A DNA stretch of 64,000 nucleotides from Tridacna crocea. Taxonomy: Eukaryota; Mollusca; Bivalvia; Cardiida; Cardiidae. Location of the stretch: assembly GCA_943736015.1 (NCBI GenBank), contig OX031066.1, positions 12,342,245 through 12,406,244 of the forward strand, given 5' to 3'. The notes below the pieces were generated by a model. That model was not told the origin of the DNA. It made no database searches and saw nothing but the letters and a program-made list of their open reading frames with translations. Position numbers and translations under genes: made by a program. Shown one piece after another: positions 1 to 11,007 of this stretch. The stretch's first letter is position 1; the number at the start of each line of letters is the position of its first letter.

Positions 1-609
1 ATTATTACCAGCATGCAGCATTCTCCACACAGATTTTGTGCTCGAGTTTAATCTGCTATATTCTCAATTGACAACAAAACTAGAATTTGAACATGCAATC
101 CTTCATTTTAGATACAAAAATTCTTCAGTTTAACCGCTAAGCATAAGAAAAAACAGTTTAACTCATCTCTTCCTCAACGATACCCAAAATTGATACAAAA
201 TGGCCACCTAACACGACAAATTTCTTTACTTTTTTTCAAGATTATTTTACCTCTAACAGTTATGAAGGTGAATAAACATCAATATTCACATCTTTCCCTC
301 TGATTTGATTGTCAATCAATACTCTTAACAACTTTGTCACTTCATGTTTTAAATAATCTGAAGTCAACAGACGGGTTGAAGTTTCAACTTATGTGAAAGG
401 TGACATTGTCAGTACAAAGAAGACCACCTAAATGCCGCTTTCTTGCAAATTCTACAAAATGCCATGAAATCCTTGTGTCCCGAAATTAGAAAATCAAGTT
501 ATACTTACTATAAGGCAGAAATACTGTACCTGTTTTTCGGACCCTCCTTTTTTTTTTGTGCTTTCAAAAGTCAGGGTCATAGTCGTTTCTATAAAAGGTG
601 TACATGTGC
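1..609. other. No recognisable feature
   Basis: A+T-rich sequence with stops in all frames. I see no gene, RNA or repeat here. Confidence 0.5.
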
Positions 610-619
610 TTGTAATAAG

Positions 620-885
620 TGCCTGCCCGGGTGGCTCAGTGGTGAGCGTGTCGGACTCGTGACCTTGTGGTTGTGAGTTTGATACCCGGTTGAGGCGAAC
701 TTTCTTTCTGGCGTATTTTCACCTCTCACCTCTGCTGAAGCATGTGAGGAAAGTAGTCCGAGGCGTTGGGAAGAAAGTAGTGTAAGTACCAGTGTGAGAA
801 AGCCAAGAAACACATGTGTGTCACCGACCACCATGATATGACCTCAGCTGTTAAAGTGGCGTTAAACCCCAATACAACCTACCAA
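620..885 (+). mobile_element. tRNA-derived SINE (family S1)
   Basis: The head resembles a tRNA gene, with a box A-like TGGCTCAGTGGTGAGC near 632 and a box B-like GAGTTTGATACC near 675. The body runs to a tail with TTAAACCCCAATACAACC. It is flanked by near-identical 10-bp direct repeats, TTGTAATAAG (610-619) and TTGTAACAAG (886-895), as expected for a LINE-mobilised SINE. Related copies lie at 16742-16990 and 57404-57672, with a decayed one at 61774-62010. The tRNA-like head cannot be a working tRNA gene because the cloverleaf is not maintained. Confidence 0.85.
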
Positions 886-895
886 TTGTAACAAG

Positions 896-1310
896 GTACA
901 ACGGGAAAAGCATGTACAGAAAAAAAGAAACAACAAAAAGGCAAAGTATGATTTATGAGTTTATTCTTTAATATATCTGAACAATCACAGAAACATTACA
1001 GACAAGTGCCCGTGTAAATGATACGCTATTGTAATTCTTACGATGCACTGTGTCCCTTATCAATATTGAAGTACTTGTTGTGGTGATCCGGGTTCTCTGG
1101 TCCAAAAAAACAGCTTATCTGGAATCATTCATAGGAAACTGTAGTGTCAGGATAAACGCTGGTTGACTGTATGGCTTTTTCAAGGCACATTTCTCGGAAA
1201 CAAGCATGGTGAGAGCCATATCTTTTTTTATTGTAATCTCCTTGAGACGTAGTCAGTTTTGTATGTGCAAAGTTTTTAGAAAAAAAACTATCTGCAAGAA
1301 AAATTTGTCA
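896..1310. other. No recognisable feature
   Basis: Unique-looking A+T-rich sequence between the SINE and the pogo-like element. No gene or repeat was recognised. Confidence 0.4.
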
Positions 1311-1312
1311 TA

Positions 1313-2865
1313 CAGTGGAGCTCCGTTATAACGCTGTCGGTGGGAGCCATGGTCGTCAACAGCGTTATATCCGGGGCTACGTTTATAGCGCTGATTCCCC
1401 ACCCCCCACCACCACACTACCCGCAGCCCATCCACAAACCATTGCCAGACCACAGAACTATGGCTTACTAATTATAGTTTTTTGCAAGACACGCCTATTT
1501 AGGTTCAAACATTATTTATAGGACATTGAACAATTTAGATTCTTTTGTACGTAACGCCTGAACTATTCCCAGTTAGTTTCTGTCAGCAAATCTGGTCATC
1601 AACTAACATAATAACTATGTAAAAGAGCTTATTTTACCTTTAGGACCGTTTCTTTTAGAATTATTCAGGCGCTGTTTTGCTAAATTATAGCAAGATTCAT
1701 TCCAAAATTAAATTAAACGGTATCGTGTTGGATTGCAGACGGTGCCGCCGCCATGTTTTTTTAATCATGCTGACGATTGCATAACGAACCCTAATCGGCA
1801 ATGACGAAAGAAATCTCTTAAAAAATCAAACGAGATAAGACCCCCCGTACATGATGAAAGTCACAGGGGCATTGAACCTACTATCCGTAAAGAAATCACA
1901 TCAGTCGTTTATCCACACAATGTTTGCAGTAAAGTTTGTATTAGTGGTACATGTATGACGTAACACACCAATAATGCAAAGCAAGAGGGTTGTAAGTGCA
2001 AGTGTTTGTCGTACACACTTAAACCGTTTCGCCCGAAAAATTTACACCTAGCTATGGGATGACCTCCATTCAAAACTATGCAATCATATAATAAGCCAGT
2101 ATCTCTGTTGCTTTATATTTTCTGATACAACCCTTCTGCATATCGTAATGATAATTGCAAGAGTACCCAGTCGTGTCATGTGCACGTTGTGTAGTCGGTA
2201 GAATGAGAGTCATTCGGCTATTTTCTGAAAATTTTGTTGTGACCGAGATTAAAAAAAATGTGTGATTTGATGCTTACGTTAAACGGATTAACGACCTGTA
2301 ATGTTAACCGCTCAAAAATTTAATGTCAGGTGTTTTGGAAAATATATTTTTTAGTCTGTCCAAGTATTTTTTAACATACGGACTATCTTAAGATTGAACT
2401 TGAAATAGAATTATTTTGACAAAAAATATGTGTCCGAACATGTAGGCTATCCGAATGCATTTGCGAGTTGCGGAACATTCGATATCGCCGTTACGATCTA
2501 CATACAGACAGACATATTGACGTGAAGTTTATATAATGCAAGATTGTTTGCAAAGACAATTATGGGACGAGGTCCTTTTGTTACCTACTGTAGGTGTATT
2601 TGTCAAAGTAATTGTGCAAAGCCATAGGTGATAATTGTAATCAACAAGGTAAAGGTGTGAAAAATTGTCACGTTATGTGTACTGTATCAACTTTTTATTT
2701 GACCAAGAGGTCTTTTTTTTTTACATCGAAGTTTCTTGTGAGAGCAATGGTGGATTTGAATCAGACTTGAAATTGGTCAACCCCCGAAATTTTGGGAGCC
2801 AAAAGACACCCGCGTTATAACGGAATCAGCGCTATAGCGCACTGCGTTGTAATGGGGTTCCACTG
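1313..2865. mobile_element. pogo/mariner-like non-autonomous DNA transposon
   Basis: The left end CAGTGGAGCTCCGTTATAAC and the right end, read on the other strand as CAGTGGAACCCCATTACAAC, are terminal inverted repeats. TA lies on both sides (1311-1312 and 2866-2867). CAGTGGAAC...TTATAACG ends with TA duplication are typical of the pogo branch of Tc1/mariner. A second GCGCTATAGCGC-type inversion lies just inside the right end. The 1.55-kb interior has no frame long enough for a transposase, so this is a deletion or MITE-type derivative. Both ends are diverged by several bases. Confidence 0.75.
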
Positions 2866-3564
2866 TATATGTCGTTAAAAAGAAAAGGTGTACATATATT
2901 GCTGCAAGCTTAATGTGAAATGGCAAATGAAGTTCAGTAATTAGCTTTTGCAATAAGCAGGCAGCATTTCCCCATGATGTACTGCATATTTAAGCAGAAA
3001 AAAAGGCCAAGGGAGTAAAGTAATTGCTTAAATATGCGAGAAACATGTAAATCAGTTTTACTGCAACCTTAGTGCAAAATAGCCAATGAAATGGAGTATT
3101 TAGCTTTTGCAATAAGTAAGCAGGTTGTTGTAGTCGTGTGCCACAAAATTATCAATGTAAGAAAGGCAATTATTGAAGTCAAGTAATTAGCAGTTTGCAG
3201 TAGTTTCTAGCTCTTCTGACTGAAAGTAGCATGGACCAACACGGGAGGTACCTCTAATTGTGTTATCATTTTTGTGCCAAAAAAATGGTGCAAAATTATT
3301 GTCCTTTTAGGGGGGGTTGAATTACACCCATTTTCGATATTTCTTGCTGAATTTTTCCAGGAGAAAGACTTGTGGGACTGTAGCCAGAACATTTATGAAC
3401 ACGTGCACTTGACTCTCAGACCTGAACAATCTTTGTTTGATTTGGAAAAAAAACATTGAAAAACGAAAATTCATTTTTTGTAAGGAAAGAGAAGGTGCAC
3501 GCATGTAAAACCTACCATTTCTTGTTTATTCATCATTTCTTTGATAAAATCAGTCAAGAATACT
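2866..3564. repeat. Degenerate roughly 150-bp tandem repeat and unassigned sequence
   Basis: The motif TAGCTTTTGCAATAAG occurs near 2942 and 3101, each preceded by a similar GC-AATGAA stretch. A weaker third copy lies near 3165-3200. Nothing else was recognised up to the element at 3565. Confidence 0.4.
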
Positions 3565-4280
3565 TGTTATGCCCCCCTTCCAAGAAGTGGGGGTATATTG
3601 CTTTGCACTTGTCAGTCGGTTTGTCGGTCCATCGGTCTGTCCGTAGACCATGTTTTTGTCCGGAGCATAACTCTGAAAGTATTCAGGTATCATCTTGAAA
3701 CTACATAGGTGGATAAATCTCATTTAGGAGAAGTGCAGTGCATAAGGATCATAACTCTGCCCATCATATTTATGGAGTTATTGCCCTTTGCTGATTTTCA
3801 TACTTAATTTTTGTCCGGAGCATAACTCTAAAAGCATTTCAGGTATCATCTTGAAACTACATAAGTGGATAGATCTCATAAAGGAGAAGTGCAGTGCACA
3901 AATACCATAACTCTGCCCATCAATATTTTTGAGTTATTGCCCTTTGTTGATTTTCCTACTTAATTTTTGTCCGGAGCATAACTCAAAAGGTTTTTCAGGT
4001 ATCACCTTGAAACTTCATGGGTGGATTAATCTTACTAAGGAAAAGTGCATTGCACAAGAACCATAACTCTGCCCATTATATTTTTGCAATTAAAATCATG
4101 AAACTTTAAAAGTTGATAGTTCATATAATTGGGAAGTGCAGTGCCCAAGAATTGTTAATATATCATTAATAATTTTTGAGTAATTACCCTTTGTTTGTTT
4201 TTACACTTTGAACTTAACAGTTTATATAATCACATGTTTTTATTTAGAATTGGATGCTATTAGGGGGGCATACTTGTTTT
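3565..4280 (+). mobile_element. Rolling-circle-like (HINE-like) repeat, family H2
   Basis: It opens with ATGCCCCCC and a CCCCC...GGGGG hairpin, and closes with GGGGGGCATACTTGTTTT. The short terminal inverted GCCCCC/GGGGGC and the CTTGTTTT end match the architecture of the H1 elements. The core is about three degenerate units of roughly 165 bp built round TTGTCCGGAGCATAACTC and TCATCTTGAAACT. There is no coding capacity. Assignment to the Helentron-associated (HINE) group rests on layout only. Confidence 0.6.
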
Positions 4281-5144
4281 ACAAAAATAGCTTCAGAGCA
4301 AACTTTCAGACTGAAGGTAGATAAAAACATAGTGGTGGGTTGATGATGGACTATAGTCAAAAGTCAGTTGGTTTCTGCTTCCGATTCCGATAGTCGATTG
4401 AGAAATCCCGTTTTGTGGATTAAACATAGTGGATAACAAACACCGATTGGCTGAAAAAATGAGAAAGGAAACTTTGTCTATGGATATGTTGACAAAACTT
4501 GACAACTTGGCAAGCTTTTAAGTTGATCCCTGAGTCCGGGTTTTGACAATTTGAAATGCCTGTCTTTGACAATGAAAAATATCTGCCTAAACGTCAATCT
4601 GACGCATGAAATAATCATTTAGAGCTTCATTTAACCTAGCTTGCACGCAACTAGACAGGTTACCTGTCATTGAAACTGCCTAATTGGTGTCAAATCATCT
4701 AGTAATACTTCAACAAAAATTAATTGTGGCTGAAAAATAGATCACAAAAAAAAAAAGAAAAATGTGAAAACCAATGACACTGCAATGAGCAGCGTGGCAT
4801 TTTCTGATCAGAAGGACTTTAAACTATCTTCCCATCTTTAATATTGAATTTAAACAATGAATTTATGTACACAACTATCTTCTCATCTTCAATACTGAAT
4901 TTACAGAATGAATTTACACAAATCTCTGAATAAAGCAATAAGTGGTAACTGAAATTCTGTTCATGAGTGAAAAAAACTGGTTTATGAAATGAAAATATAG
5001 ATCTATAGCAGACGTGGGATGGTGGTGGGTGGGTTGTCTGCAAATGCTTGAAATATGTCTGATTCTTTTTAATTCGTTTGGAAATTAAAATATAATTAAC
5101 AAAATGACTACAGCAGAAATTTTTAATGTAATGTATTTCTATTG

Positions 5145-5310
5145 ACTTATTACTAAACGACAATATTTTAGGCTTGTCCAAATCGAAAAGCGTTTGCAGA
5201 TGACAAGATTTGTTTTGTGAAGGGTAAAAAACGTTGTAGGAAAAGGAGAAAAGGTTACTAGCATTTTATCCTTTTATCCTTTTCCCACAATGTTGTTTCT
5301 CAAGAGATGT
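5145..5310 (-). mobile_element. TTAA-221 MITE, partial (in copy A)
   Basis: It carries the R end (CTAAACGACAATATTTTAGGC...) and half of the central palindrome. The other arm is damaged: CCTTTTATCCTTTTATCC is a short internal duplication. The same copy recurs at 6323-6488, so it predates the segmental duplication. Confidence 0.7.
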
Positions 5311-5359
5311 AATGCTGGAGACAAATAACAAAAATAGCTTCCGAGCAAACTTTGTATAA

Positions 5360-5580
5360 CCCTTTACCACACAATCCCTGGTTTTTACGACCCTAGGATG
5401 GAAGCCTTTTGAAAACATTGTGGGAAAAGGAGAAAATGCTGGTAACCAGCATTTTCTCCTTTTCCCACAATGTTTTCTACCGTACTGGAAACAAATTTCA
5501 GTTTTTGATTAAGGTTTATTTTGTTGTCTGCATATGCTTTCAATTTGGACCAGTCTAAAATTTTGTCGTTTGGTAAAGGG
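5360..5580 (+). mobile_element. TTAA-221 MITE, full length, target ATAA
   Basis: This is an exact 221-bp element from CCCTTTACC to GGTAAAGGG. The 4-bp duplication is ATAA (5356-5359 and 5581-5584). Copy B of the duplication carries the empty site (GTATAATCATC at about 6533), which proves the element's boundaries and the 4-bp target. The central palindrome is perfect, with core GCTGGTAACCAGC. ATAA rather than TTAA is a non-canonical target. Confidence 0.95.
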
Positions 5581-6322
5581 ATAATCATCTAGAGCTTCAT
5601 GTAACCTAGCTTGCACGCAACTAGACCGGTTACCGCCCCAGATACTACTACGTGTAAGTAATACACGGTTTACAACAGTGGCCAGTTCAGCGCACAACCG
5701 GCAGAATATGGGCAGAGCACTACAGTATAAATTGAGAAGGACACGCAGATGATAATGAAGCTAGCGAGTCATTTATGACCGTGAAAGTATCAAAGGTTTT
5801 AATCATCTTATCTAGTGTAAAGTGACAGCTTTTAAAGTTACCTGTCATTGAAACTGCCTAATTGGTGTCAAATCATCTAGTAATACTTCAACAAAAATTA
5901 ATTGTGGCTGAAAAATAGATCACAAAAAAAAAAAGAAAAATGTGAAAACCAATGACACTGCAATGAGCAGCGTGGCATTTTCTGATCAGAAGGACTTTAA
6001 ACTATCTTCCCATCTTTAATATTGAATTTAAACAATGAATTTATGTACACAACTATCTTCTCATCTTCAATACTGAATTTACAGAATGAATTTACACAAA
6101 TCTCTGAATAAAGCAATAAGTGGTAACTGAAATTCTGTTCATGAGTGAAAAAAACTGGTTTATGAAATGAAAATATAGATCTATAGCAGACGTGGGATGG
6201 TGGTGGGTGGGTTGTCTGCAAATGCTTGAAATATGTCTGATTCTTTTTAATTCGTTTGGAAATTAAAATATAATTAACAAAATGACTACAGCAGAAATTT
6301 TTAATGTAATGTATTTCTATTG

Positions 6323-6488
6323 ACTTATTACTAAACGACAATATTTTAGGCTTGTCCAAATCGAAAAGCGTTTGCAGATGACAAGATTTGTTTTGTGAAG
6401 GGTAAAAAACGTTGTAGGAAAAGGAGAAAAGGTTACTAGCATTTTATCCTTTTATCCTTTTCCCACAATGTTGTTTCTCAAGAGATGT
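6323..6488 (-). mobile_element. TTAA-221 MITE, partial (in copy B)
   Basis: Duplicate of the partial element at 5145-5310, carried along by the tandem duplication. Confidence 0.7.
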
Positions 6489-6709
6489 AATGCTGGAGAC
6501 AAATAACAAAAATAGCTTCCGAGCAAACTTTGTATAATCATCTAGAGCTTCATGTAACCTAGCTTGCACGCAACTAGACCGGTTACCGCCCCAGATACTA
6601 CTACGTGTAAGTAATACACGGTTTACAACAGTGGCCAGTTCAGCGCGTAACCGGCAGAATATGGGCAGAGCACTACAGTATAAATTGAGAAGGACACGCA
6701 GATGATAAT

Positions 6710-6993
6710 TAATTAATTAATTATTTGCGTTTATTTATCGTCGCTACCAGTTGCCCATCTGAGCGACGCCCCCAGAAGATGGTTAGTTGTTACGGGGGAT
6801 AGTGCAAGGATACAGGACGAAACTACTGAGAATTCCGCCTGGTTCTTTAACGTGCTCGGTGTGTAGCACTGTCACACGGGACCTCGGTTTAACGTCTCAT
6901 CCGAAAGACTATTTGTAATTTTTTGAACCCACAACCTGTAGGGCATTGTGTTCAAAAGTCCTACGCTCTACCTACTGAGCTATATCGGCTGGT
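6710..6993 (-). mobile_element. tRNA-derived SINE (family S2) with 14-bp target duplication
   Basis: Read on the - strand, it starts with a tRNA-like head: box A-like TAGCTCAGTAGGTAGAG and box B-like GTTGTGGGTTCAAAA. A conserved body follows (TTTCGGATGAGACGTTAAAC, GAGCACGTTAAAGAACC), then a tail of TAAATAAACGCAAATAATTAA repeats. The target duplication ACGCAGATGATAAT is perfect (6696-6709 and 6994-7007). Copy A keeps the empty site near 5742-5755. The clean duplication and near-identical host copies argue for a recent insertion. Confidence 0.95.
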
Positions 6994-7330
6994 ACGCAGA
7001 TGATAATGAAGCTAGCGAGTCATTTATGACCGTGAAAGTATCAAAGGTGTTAATCCTCTTATCTAGTGTAAAGTGACAGCTTTTAAAGTTACCTGTCATT
7101 GAAACTGCCTAATTGGTGTCAAATCATCTAGTAATACTTCAACAAAAATTAATTGTGGCTGAAAAAAAGATCACAAAAAAAAAAGAAAAATGTGAAAACC
7201 AATGACACTGCAATGAGCAGCGTGGCATTTTCCGATCAGAAGGACTTTAACTATCTTCCCATCTTTAATACTGAATTTAAACAATGAATTTATGTACACA
7301 ACTATCTTCTCTCTTCAATGCTGAATTTAA

Positions 7331-7470
7331 CCCATTACCACACAATCCCTACTTTTGACGCCTCTGAGAAAGCTTTTTGAAAATACTGTGGTAAAAGGAG
7401 AAAATGCTGGTGACCAGCATTTTCTCCTTTTCCCACAGTGTTTTCTACCCTTCCCAGAACAAATTTCAAT
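7331..7470 (+). mobile_element. TTAA-221 MITE, truncated (in copy C)
   Basis: Left part of a MITE from CCCATTACC, inserted in a TTTAA site of duplication copy C. The centre is CTGGTGACCAG, a symmetric variant of the usual core. The R half is missing; the sequence returns to duplication sequence near 7471. Confidence 0.75.
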
Positions 7471-7509
7471 TCTGAATAAAGCAATAAGTGGAAACTGAAA
7501 TTCTGGTCA

Positions 7510-7619
7510 TGAGAAAAAGGAGAAAATGCTAGACACCAGCATTTTCTCCTTTTCCCACAATGTTTTCAAAATGCTTCTATTCCTGACCCGTAAAAAATCA
7601 GGGATTGTTTGGGAAAGGG
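7510..7619 (-). mobile_element. TTAA-221 MITE, half copy
   Basis: Right half only: palindrome arm, then CAGGGATTGTTTGGGAAAGGG, followed by TTAA. It sits where copy C of the duplication stops. Confidence 0.7.
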
Positions 7620-7919
7620 TTAAAACAATGTAGACAATCTTGTCACAGTATTTAAAGAAAATCCCATTAAGTTTTTAGTTAATTGAATCAACATGCGGGT
7701 GCCAAAGGTAATAGACACTTTACAAGTGTTGATAAGATCATCTCCAAGCAAGTTTGCACTAATTGATGCTTTGAAAATTAATTAGATTAGATAAATATTT
7801 GCCCCACTAAATAGTATAAGTAGCAGTATGCATGAATCGAAATCAAAGGCGCAGATCAGCTAGTCTGCTTCTATGTTTTTGCATATAACATGTTTTATCA
7901 TGACAGACACTGCCCATAT

Positions 7920-8479
7920 TGTTACGAACCAGGCGTAACTAGAAAGTAGAAGCCAGCAACAAACGATAACAATTAACAGAATTTATTAACAAAAATATCA
8001 AATAAACAGTGACAATATTACAATAGTACAAAACAATACTTTAGACGTTAAATTCAGAAGACAAATTATTCCAGTCTTAATTCCAATCTGATCCTGATCT
8101 TAACTGACTGTAATCCAAGCACACGAAATAATCCTCACTTAAGTCTAGTCTGATCCGAATCCAAACTGAATGTAATCCAAGCACTAATTATGACACAAAC
8201 ACAAAATAATCCCCACTGTAGTCTGGCAATCATGTATTAACTAGTGAACACTGAGATGTAAAAAGCTTTTCCTTTTATAATAACAGGGAAACTTCCAGAA
8301 AATTCATGTTAAAATCAGTTGCATAATTCTTAGTAATCAGATTGTATAAAGGCCTGGAAACTTCCAGCACAATATTCTACAAGAGAGAGTTCAGTTCTAA
8401 AAATAGCAACAGGGGAAAACCATTCAAAAATAGATACACACATGAACAAAGCTAGGAATAACTGGGTATGTACATAACA
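7920..8479 (-). mobile_element. Solo LTR of an LTR retrotransposon (fossil)
   Basis: A 560-bp block with inverted ends TGTTA/TAACA, flanked by ATAT on both sides (7916-7919 and 8480-8483). Read on the - strand it has a TATA-like TATAAAAGG (around 8270) and a downstream AATAAA-type signal (around 7985), so the LTR is probably on the - strand. No internal region or partner LTR lies nearby, as after LTR-LTR recombination. The 4-bp duplication and ends would suit a Ty3/gypsy-type element, but the family is not certain. Clean ends suggest it is not very old. Confidence 0.7.
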
Positions 8480-8912
8480 ATATGTAATTTAATCTAATGG
8501 CCATTTTATATTTTGCAAGACAAAGATTTTTTTAAAAAAAAAGTATTACATAATTATATGGCATGCATTCGCTTCTTTCCTATGCTAGAATTTCCAGCCA
8601 GTTAGGTGTTGACATATGATGGGTTTGAACATACGGCGTCCATTCTATTGAAGCACCCCAAATCCCCCCAAAAAACAATTTTTATTTGGTTTTTGACATC
8701 ATTTTGTGTAATATGAATCCGGAAAAAAAAAAATTGGCTTTTGACATGATCTTGTGTGATATGAATGGACTTGGTCAGGTTTTATTATGGGTGGAAATGA
8801 TATGGCATTGACGTTTTGATGATGTCAATTTATAAGAAAAATACCAAAATATAAATAAGAACACATACTTCAACATACTGATAAAAGTCACAAAATGAAA
8901 TATAAGAAATAG
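8480..8912. other. Unassigned sequence with a short internal duplication
   Basis: Two similar stretches (TTTGACATCATTTTGTGTAA near 8692 and TTTTGACATGATCTTGTGTGA near 8738) suggest a local 45-50 bp duplication. Nothing else was recognised. Confidence 0.35.
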
Positions 8913-9014
8913 TTAGGTACGAGTTGACTTCGGTTCGAGTTGACTCGGGTACGAGTTGACCAAAATAGGTACGAGTTGACTTAGGTACGTGTTTACTTGG
9001 GTACGAGTTGACCA
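8913..9014 (+). repeat. Short minisatellite of GTACGAGTTGAC units
   Basis: About six units of GGTACGAGTTGAC with variable spacers (TT, TCGG, CAAAATA) occupy roughly 100 bp. No terminal structure was seen. Confidence 0.8.
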
Positions 9015-9128
9015 GTTACCTTCGTCCCAGGGCTTGTTCATCCCTGGGTTTTTTGCTCTGGCTTGTTTTCTAATCACCCAGAAATAACTTAGAATTTTCA
9101 ATCACATTTATGTTGTTGTATTCAAATG

Positions 9129-9176
9129 TTAACAGTTTGGACTAGTCCAAAATTTTGTCATTTTGTAAAGAGTTAA
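9129..9176 (+). mobile_element. TTAA-221 MITE end fragment
   Basis: Only the R end remains (GGACTAGTCCAAAATTTTG...GTAAAGAG), followed by TTAA. Confidence 0.6.
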
Positions 9177-9324
9177 AATGCTTGCAGTTCTATTGTCATT
9201 TTCTTCCAGGAAAACTGTTATTCAACACATTTTTAGTGAAATTTTTGCATTTGAACACTAGATCAAGCCTGAGGATGGATTGTTTTCTTCAAGAAAAAGT
9301 GGAATACTGTAGACATTATTCATA

Positions 9325-9530
9325 TTATCACACAATCCCAACTTCAACTGAAGAAATCTTTTCAAAACATTGAGGGAAAAGTAGAAAATGCTGGTAACCA
9401 GCATTTTCTCCTTTTTCCACAATATTTTTTACCCTTTCCAAACAGATTTCAACATTTTGGTCCGATTTATTTTGTTGTCTGGTAATGCTTTCAATTTTGA
9501 CCAGCTAGGATTTCGTTGTTTGGTAAAGAG
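9325..9530 (+). mobile_element. TTAA-221 MITE, nearly full length
   Basis: The L end is slightly eroded and the R end GGTAAAGAG is followed by TTAA. The core is GCTGGTAACCAGC. Confidence 0.8.
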
Positions 9531-9534
9531 TTAA

Positions 9535-10320
9535 ATGAGCTAAAGGCCGGAAATTTCCTGTTCTATCGTATTCAAGTTATGATTTGTGAAGAATAATTTG
9601 AGGAAGTCAGTGATAGGTGCATGGTGACCAAACTTTGAAATAATAATAAAAAAAAAGATTGCTATGTGAAGTATTAATGAATCATCTTAGTGCAAGTCCC
9701 ATCCAATTTAGTGAGAAAATGAATTTTGCCATCTTACCCACTCTCGTGCACTGACATGCTTAGGTAAGCAATAACAAAGAAGAAAAAGAAAAGAGAGGGG
9801 AAGCAAATAGATGATTAATAGTTTATACTGTTAAGAGTTTAATGTTGATATAATTATTTCCATCAACTCTATATGCTTTCTGTGCAAATTTGGTGCTCGG
9901 TGCACACGTTAAAAAAATTAATGAAAAATTAGACTGAAGTACAGGCATTACTTCTTGGGTTTTCTTTGTAGAGGATTGGTAGTAGGACTGGTTGATGCAG
10001 AAAGAAAAACAATTTATTTGGATTTGACTTGTTTTATAAGGCTGAGGTAAAATTTACGACTTTTCCCATAAAAATGATTCGGGTGTTTTTCAATAGATTG
10101 CCACAGACCATACTAAAAATTTTGTAAAAAAAAGAGTACTGGTCCGATAAGAAAAAAGTTTAGTGTTTTGAATTTCTCAAATCTTAGTCCTGGTATGTGG
10201 AAAGTTTCACATTTCTATTCCAAAATTCAAAAAATCATTGTTCTACCCTACTGAAGGCCAGCAGAACTAATGTGGCATGGCCTGGTTTCTGTTGTCTGTT
10301 TGTTTGCCTGTCCATTTATT
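9535..10320. other. No recognisable feature
   Basis: A+T-rich sequence without a gene. Near 10250-10310, TACTGAAGGCCAGCAGAAC resembles the 5' end of the H4 repeat at 55113, so a short H4-like remnant may be present. Confidence 0.4.
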
Positions 10321-10324
10321 GTTT

Positions 10325-10646
10325 ATGCAGCCAATCCCCAGTAGCTGAGCCAGTAGCATGCAGGACTTGAGAACAAGGGGGGGTTGAGGGCTTGATCCTT
10401 GGCTAAGCCAATTTCTTTCCCAAAACTGATTGTAGTCGTTTCGACAGAATTCATTCCTCTTATTCCTCTCACACCACTAATCATTGCCTGGACTATGATT
10501 ATGTGGGAAAGCAACCAGTAGCTTGGAAAGACACTTATGCAGAGTACTGGTAAATGAGTCCAGGAAAGCATAGATAGGTGCACTGGCTGCCACGATGTAA
10601 CTGAAGTAATGTAGAAAATAGCATTAAACACCATACAATCAATTAA
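10325..10646 (+). mobile_element. tRNA-derived SINE (family S3)
   Basis: The head has a box A-like TAGCTGAGCCAGTAGC and a box B-like GGGCTTGATCC. The body contains TGATTATGTGGGAAAGC, and the tail GCATTAAACACCATACAATC parallels the S1 tail TTAAACCCCAATACAACC. The body and tail recur at 62770-62946. The open frame on the opposite strand is chance. Confidence 0.65.
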
Positions 10647-10782
10647 ATCTTGTTGCAATAAAGACTGTAAGCATGGCCAGATTGTAGTGAAACTTCCACA
10701 GTTCTTTTTTATCATCAATAGCTTGAGATCTTTGATTCTGAAAAGAATCTGTATGGCAACAGACTAGCCATTTAACCCTTAA

Positions 10783-11003
10783 CCCATTACCACACAATCC
10801 CTACTTTTGACGCCCCTGAGGAAGAAGCCTTTTGAAATCACTGTAGGAAAAGGAGAAAATGCTGGTAACCAGCATTTTCTCCTTTTCCCACAGTGTTTTC
10901 TACCCTTCCCAGAACAAATTTCAATTTTTCAGTCGCCTTTATTTTGTTGTCTGCAAATGCTTTCAATTTGAACCAATCTGAAATATTGTCGTGTGGTAAT
11001 GGG
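10783..11003 (+). mobile_element. TTAA-221 MITE, full length
   Basis: 221 bp from CCCATTACC to GGTAATGGG, with TTAA on both sides (10779-10782 and 11004-11007). Long central palindrome with core GCTGGTAACCAGC. Both tips carry the same ATTACC variant. Confidence 0.95.
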
Positions 11004-11007
11004 TTAA

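Larger units (their letters stand above)
4607..7513. repeat. Tandem segmental duplication (three partial copies)
   Basis: Copy A is 4663-5840 (1178 bp), copy B is 5841-7091 (1251 bp) and copy C is 7092 to about 7513. A and B are almost identical where they align: a 363-bp stretch at 4819-5181 matches 5997-6359 with no difference that I can see. The length difference is fully explained by two insertions: A has a 221-bp MITE plus 4 bp that B lacks, and B has a SINE plus target duplication (298 bp) that A lacks. C is more diverged and broken up by MITE sequence. The flank 4607-4660 repeats the AATCATCTAGAGCTTCAT segment found at 5582 and 6538. Confidence 0.9.

Noticed and set aside
620-700. tRNA gene
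   Set aside because: Box A/B-like words are present, but stems do not pair and the sequence continues as a SINE with target duplications.
4819-6359. Two identical 120-codon frames on the - strand
   Set aside because: They lie in the tandem duplication, and their N-terminus (MDKPKILSF) is MITE R-end sequence. There is no codon signature.
10323-10718. 131-codon frame on the - strand
   Set aside because: It covers an S3 SINE on the opposite strand, which recurs at 62770.
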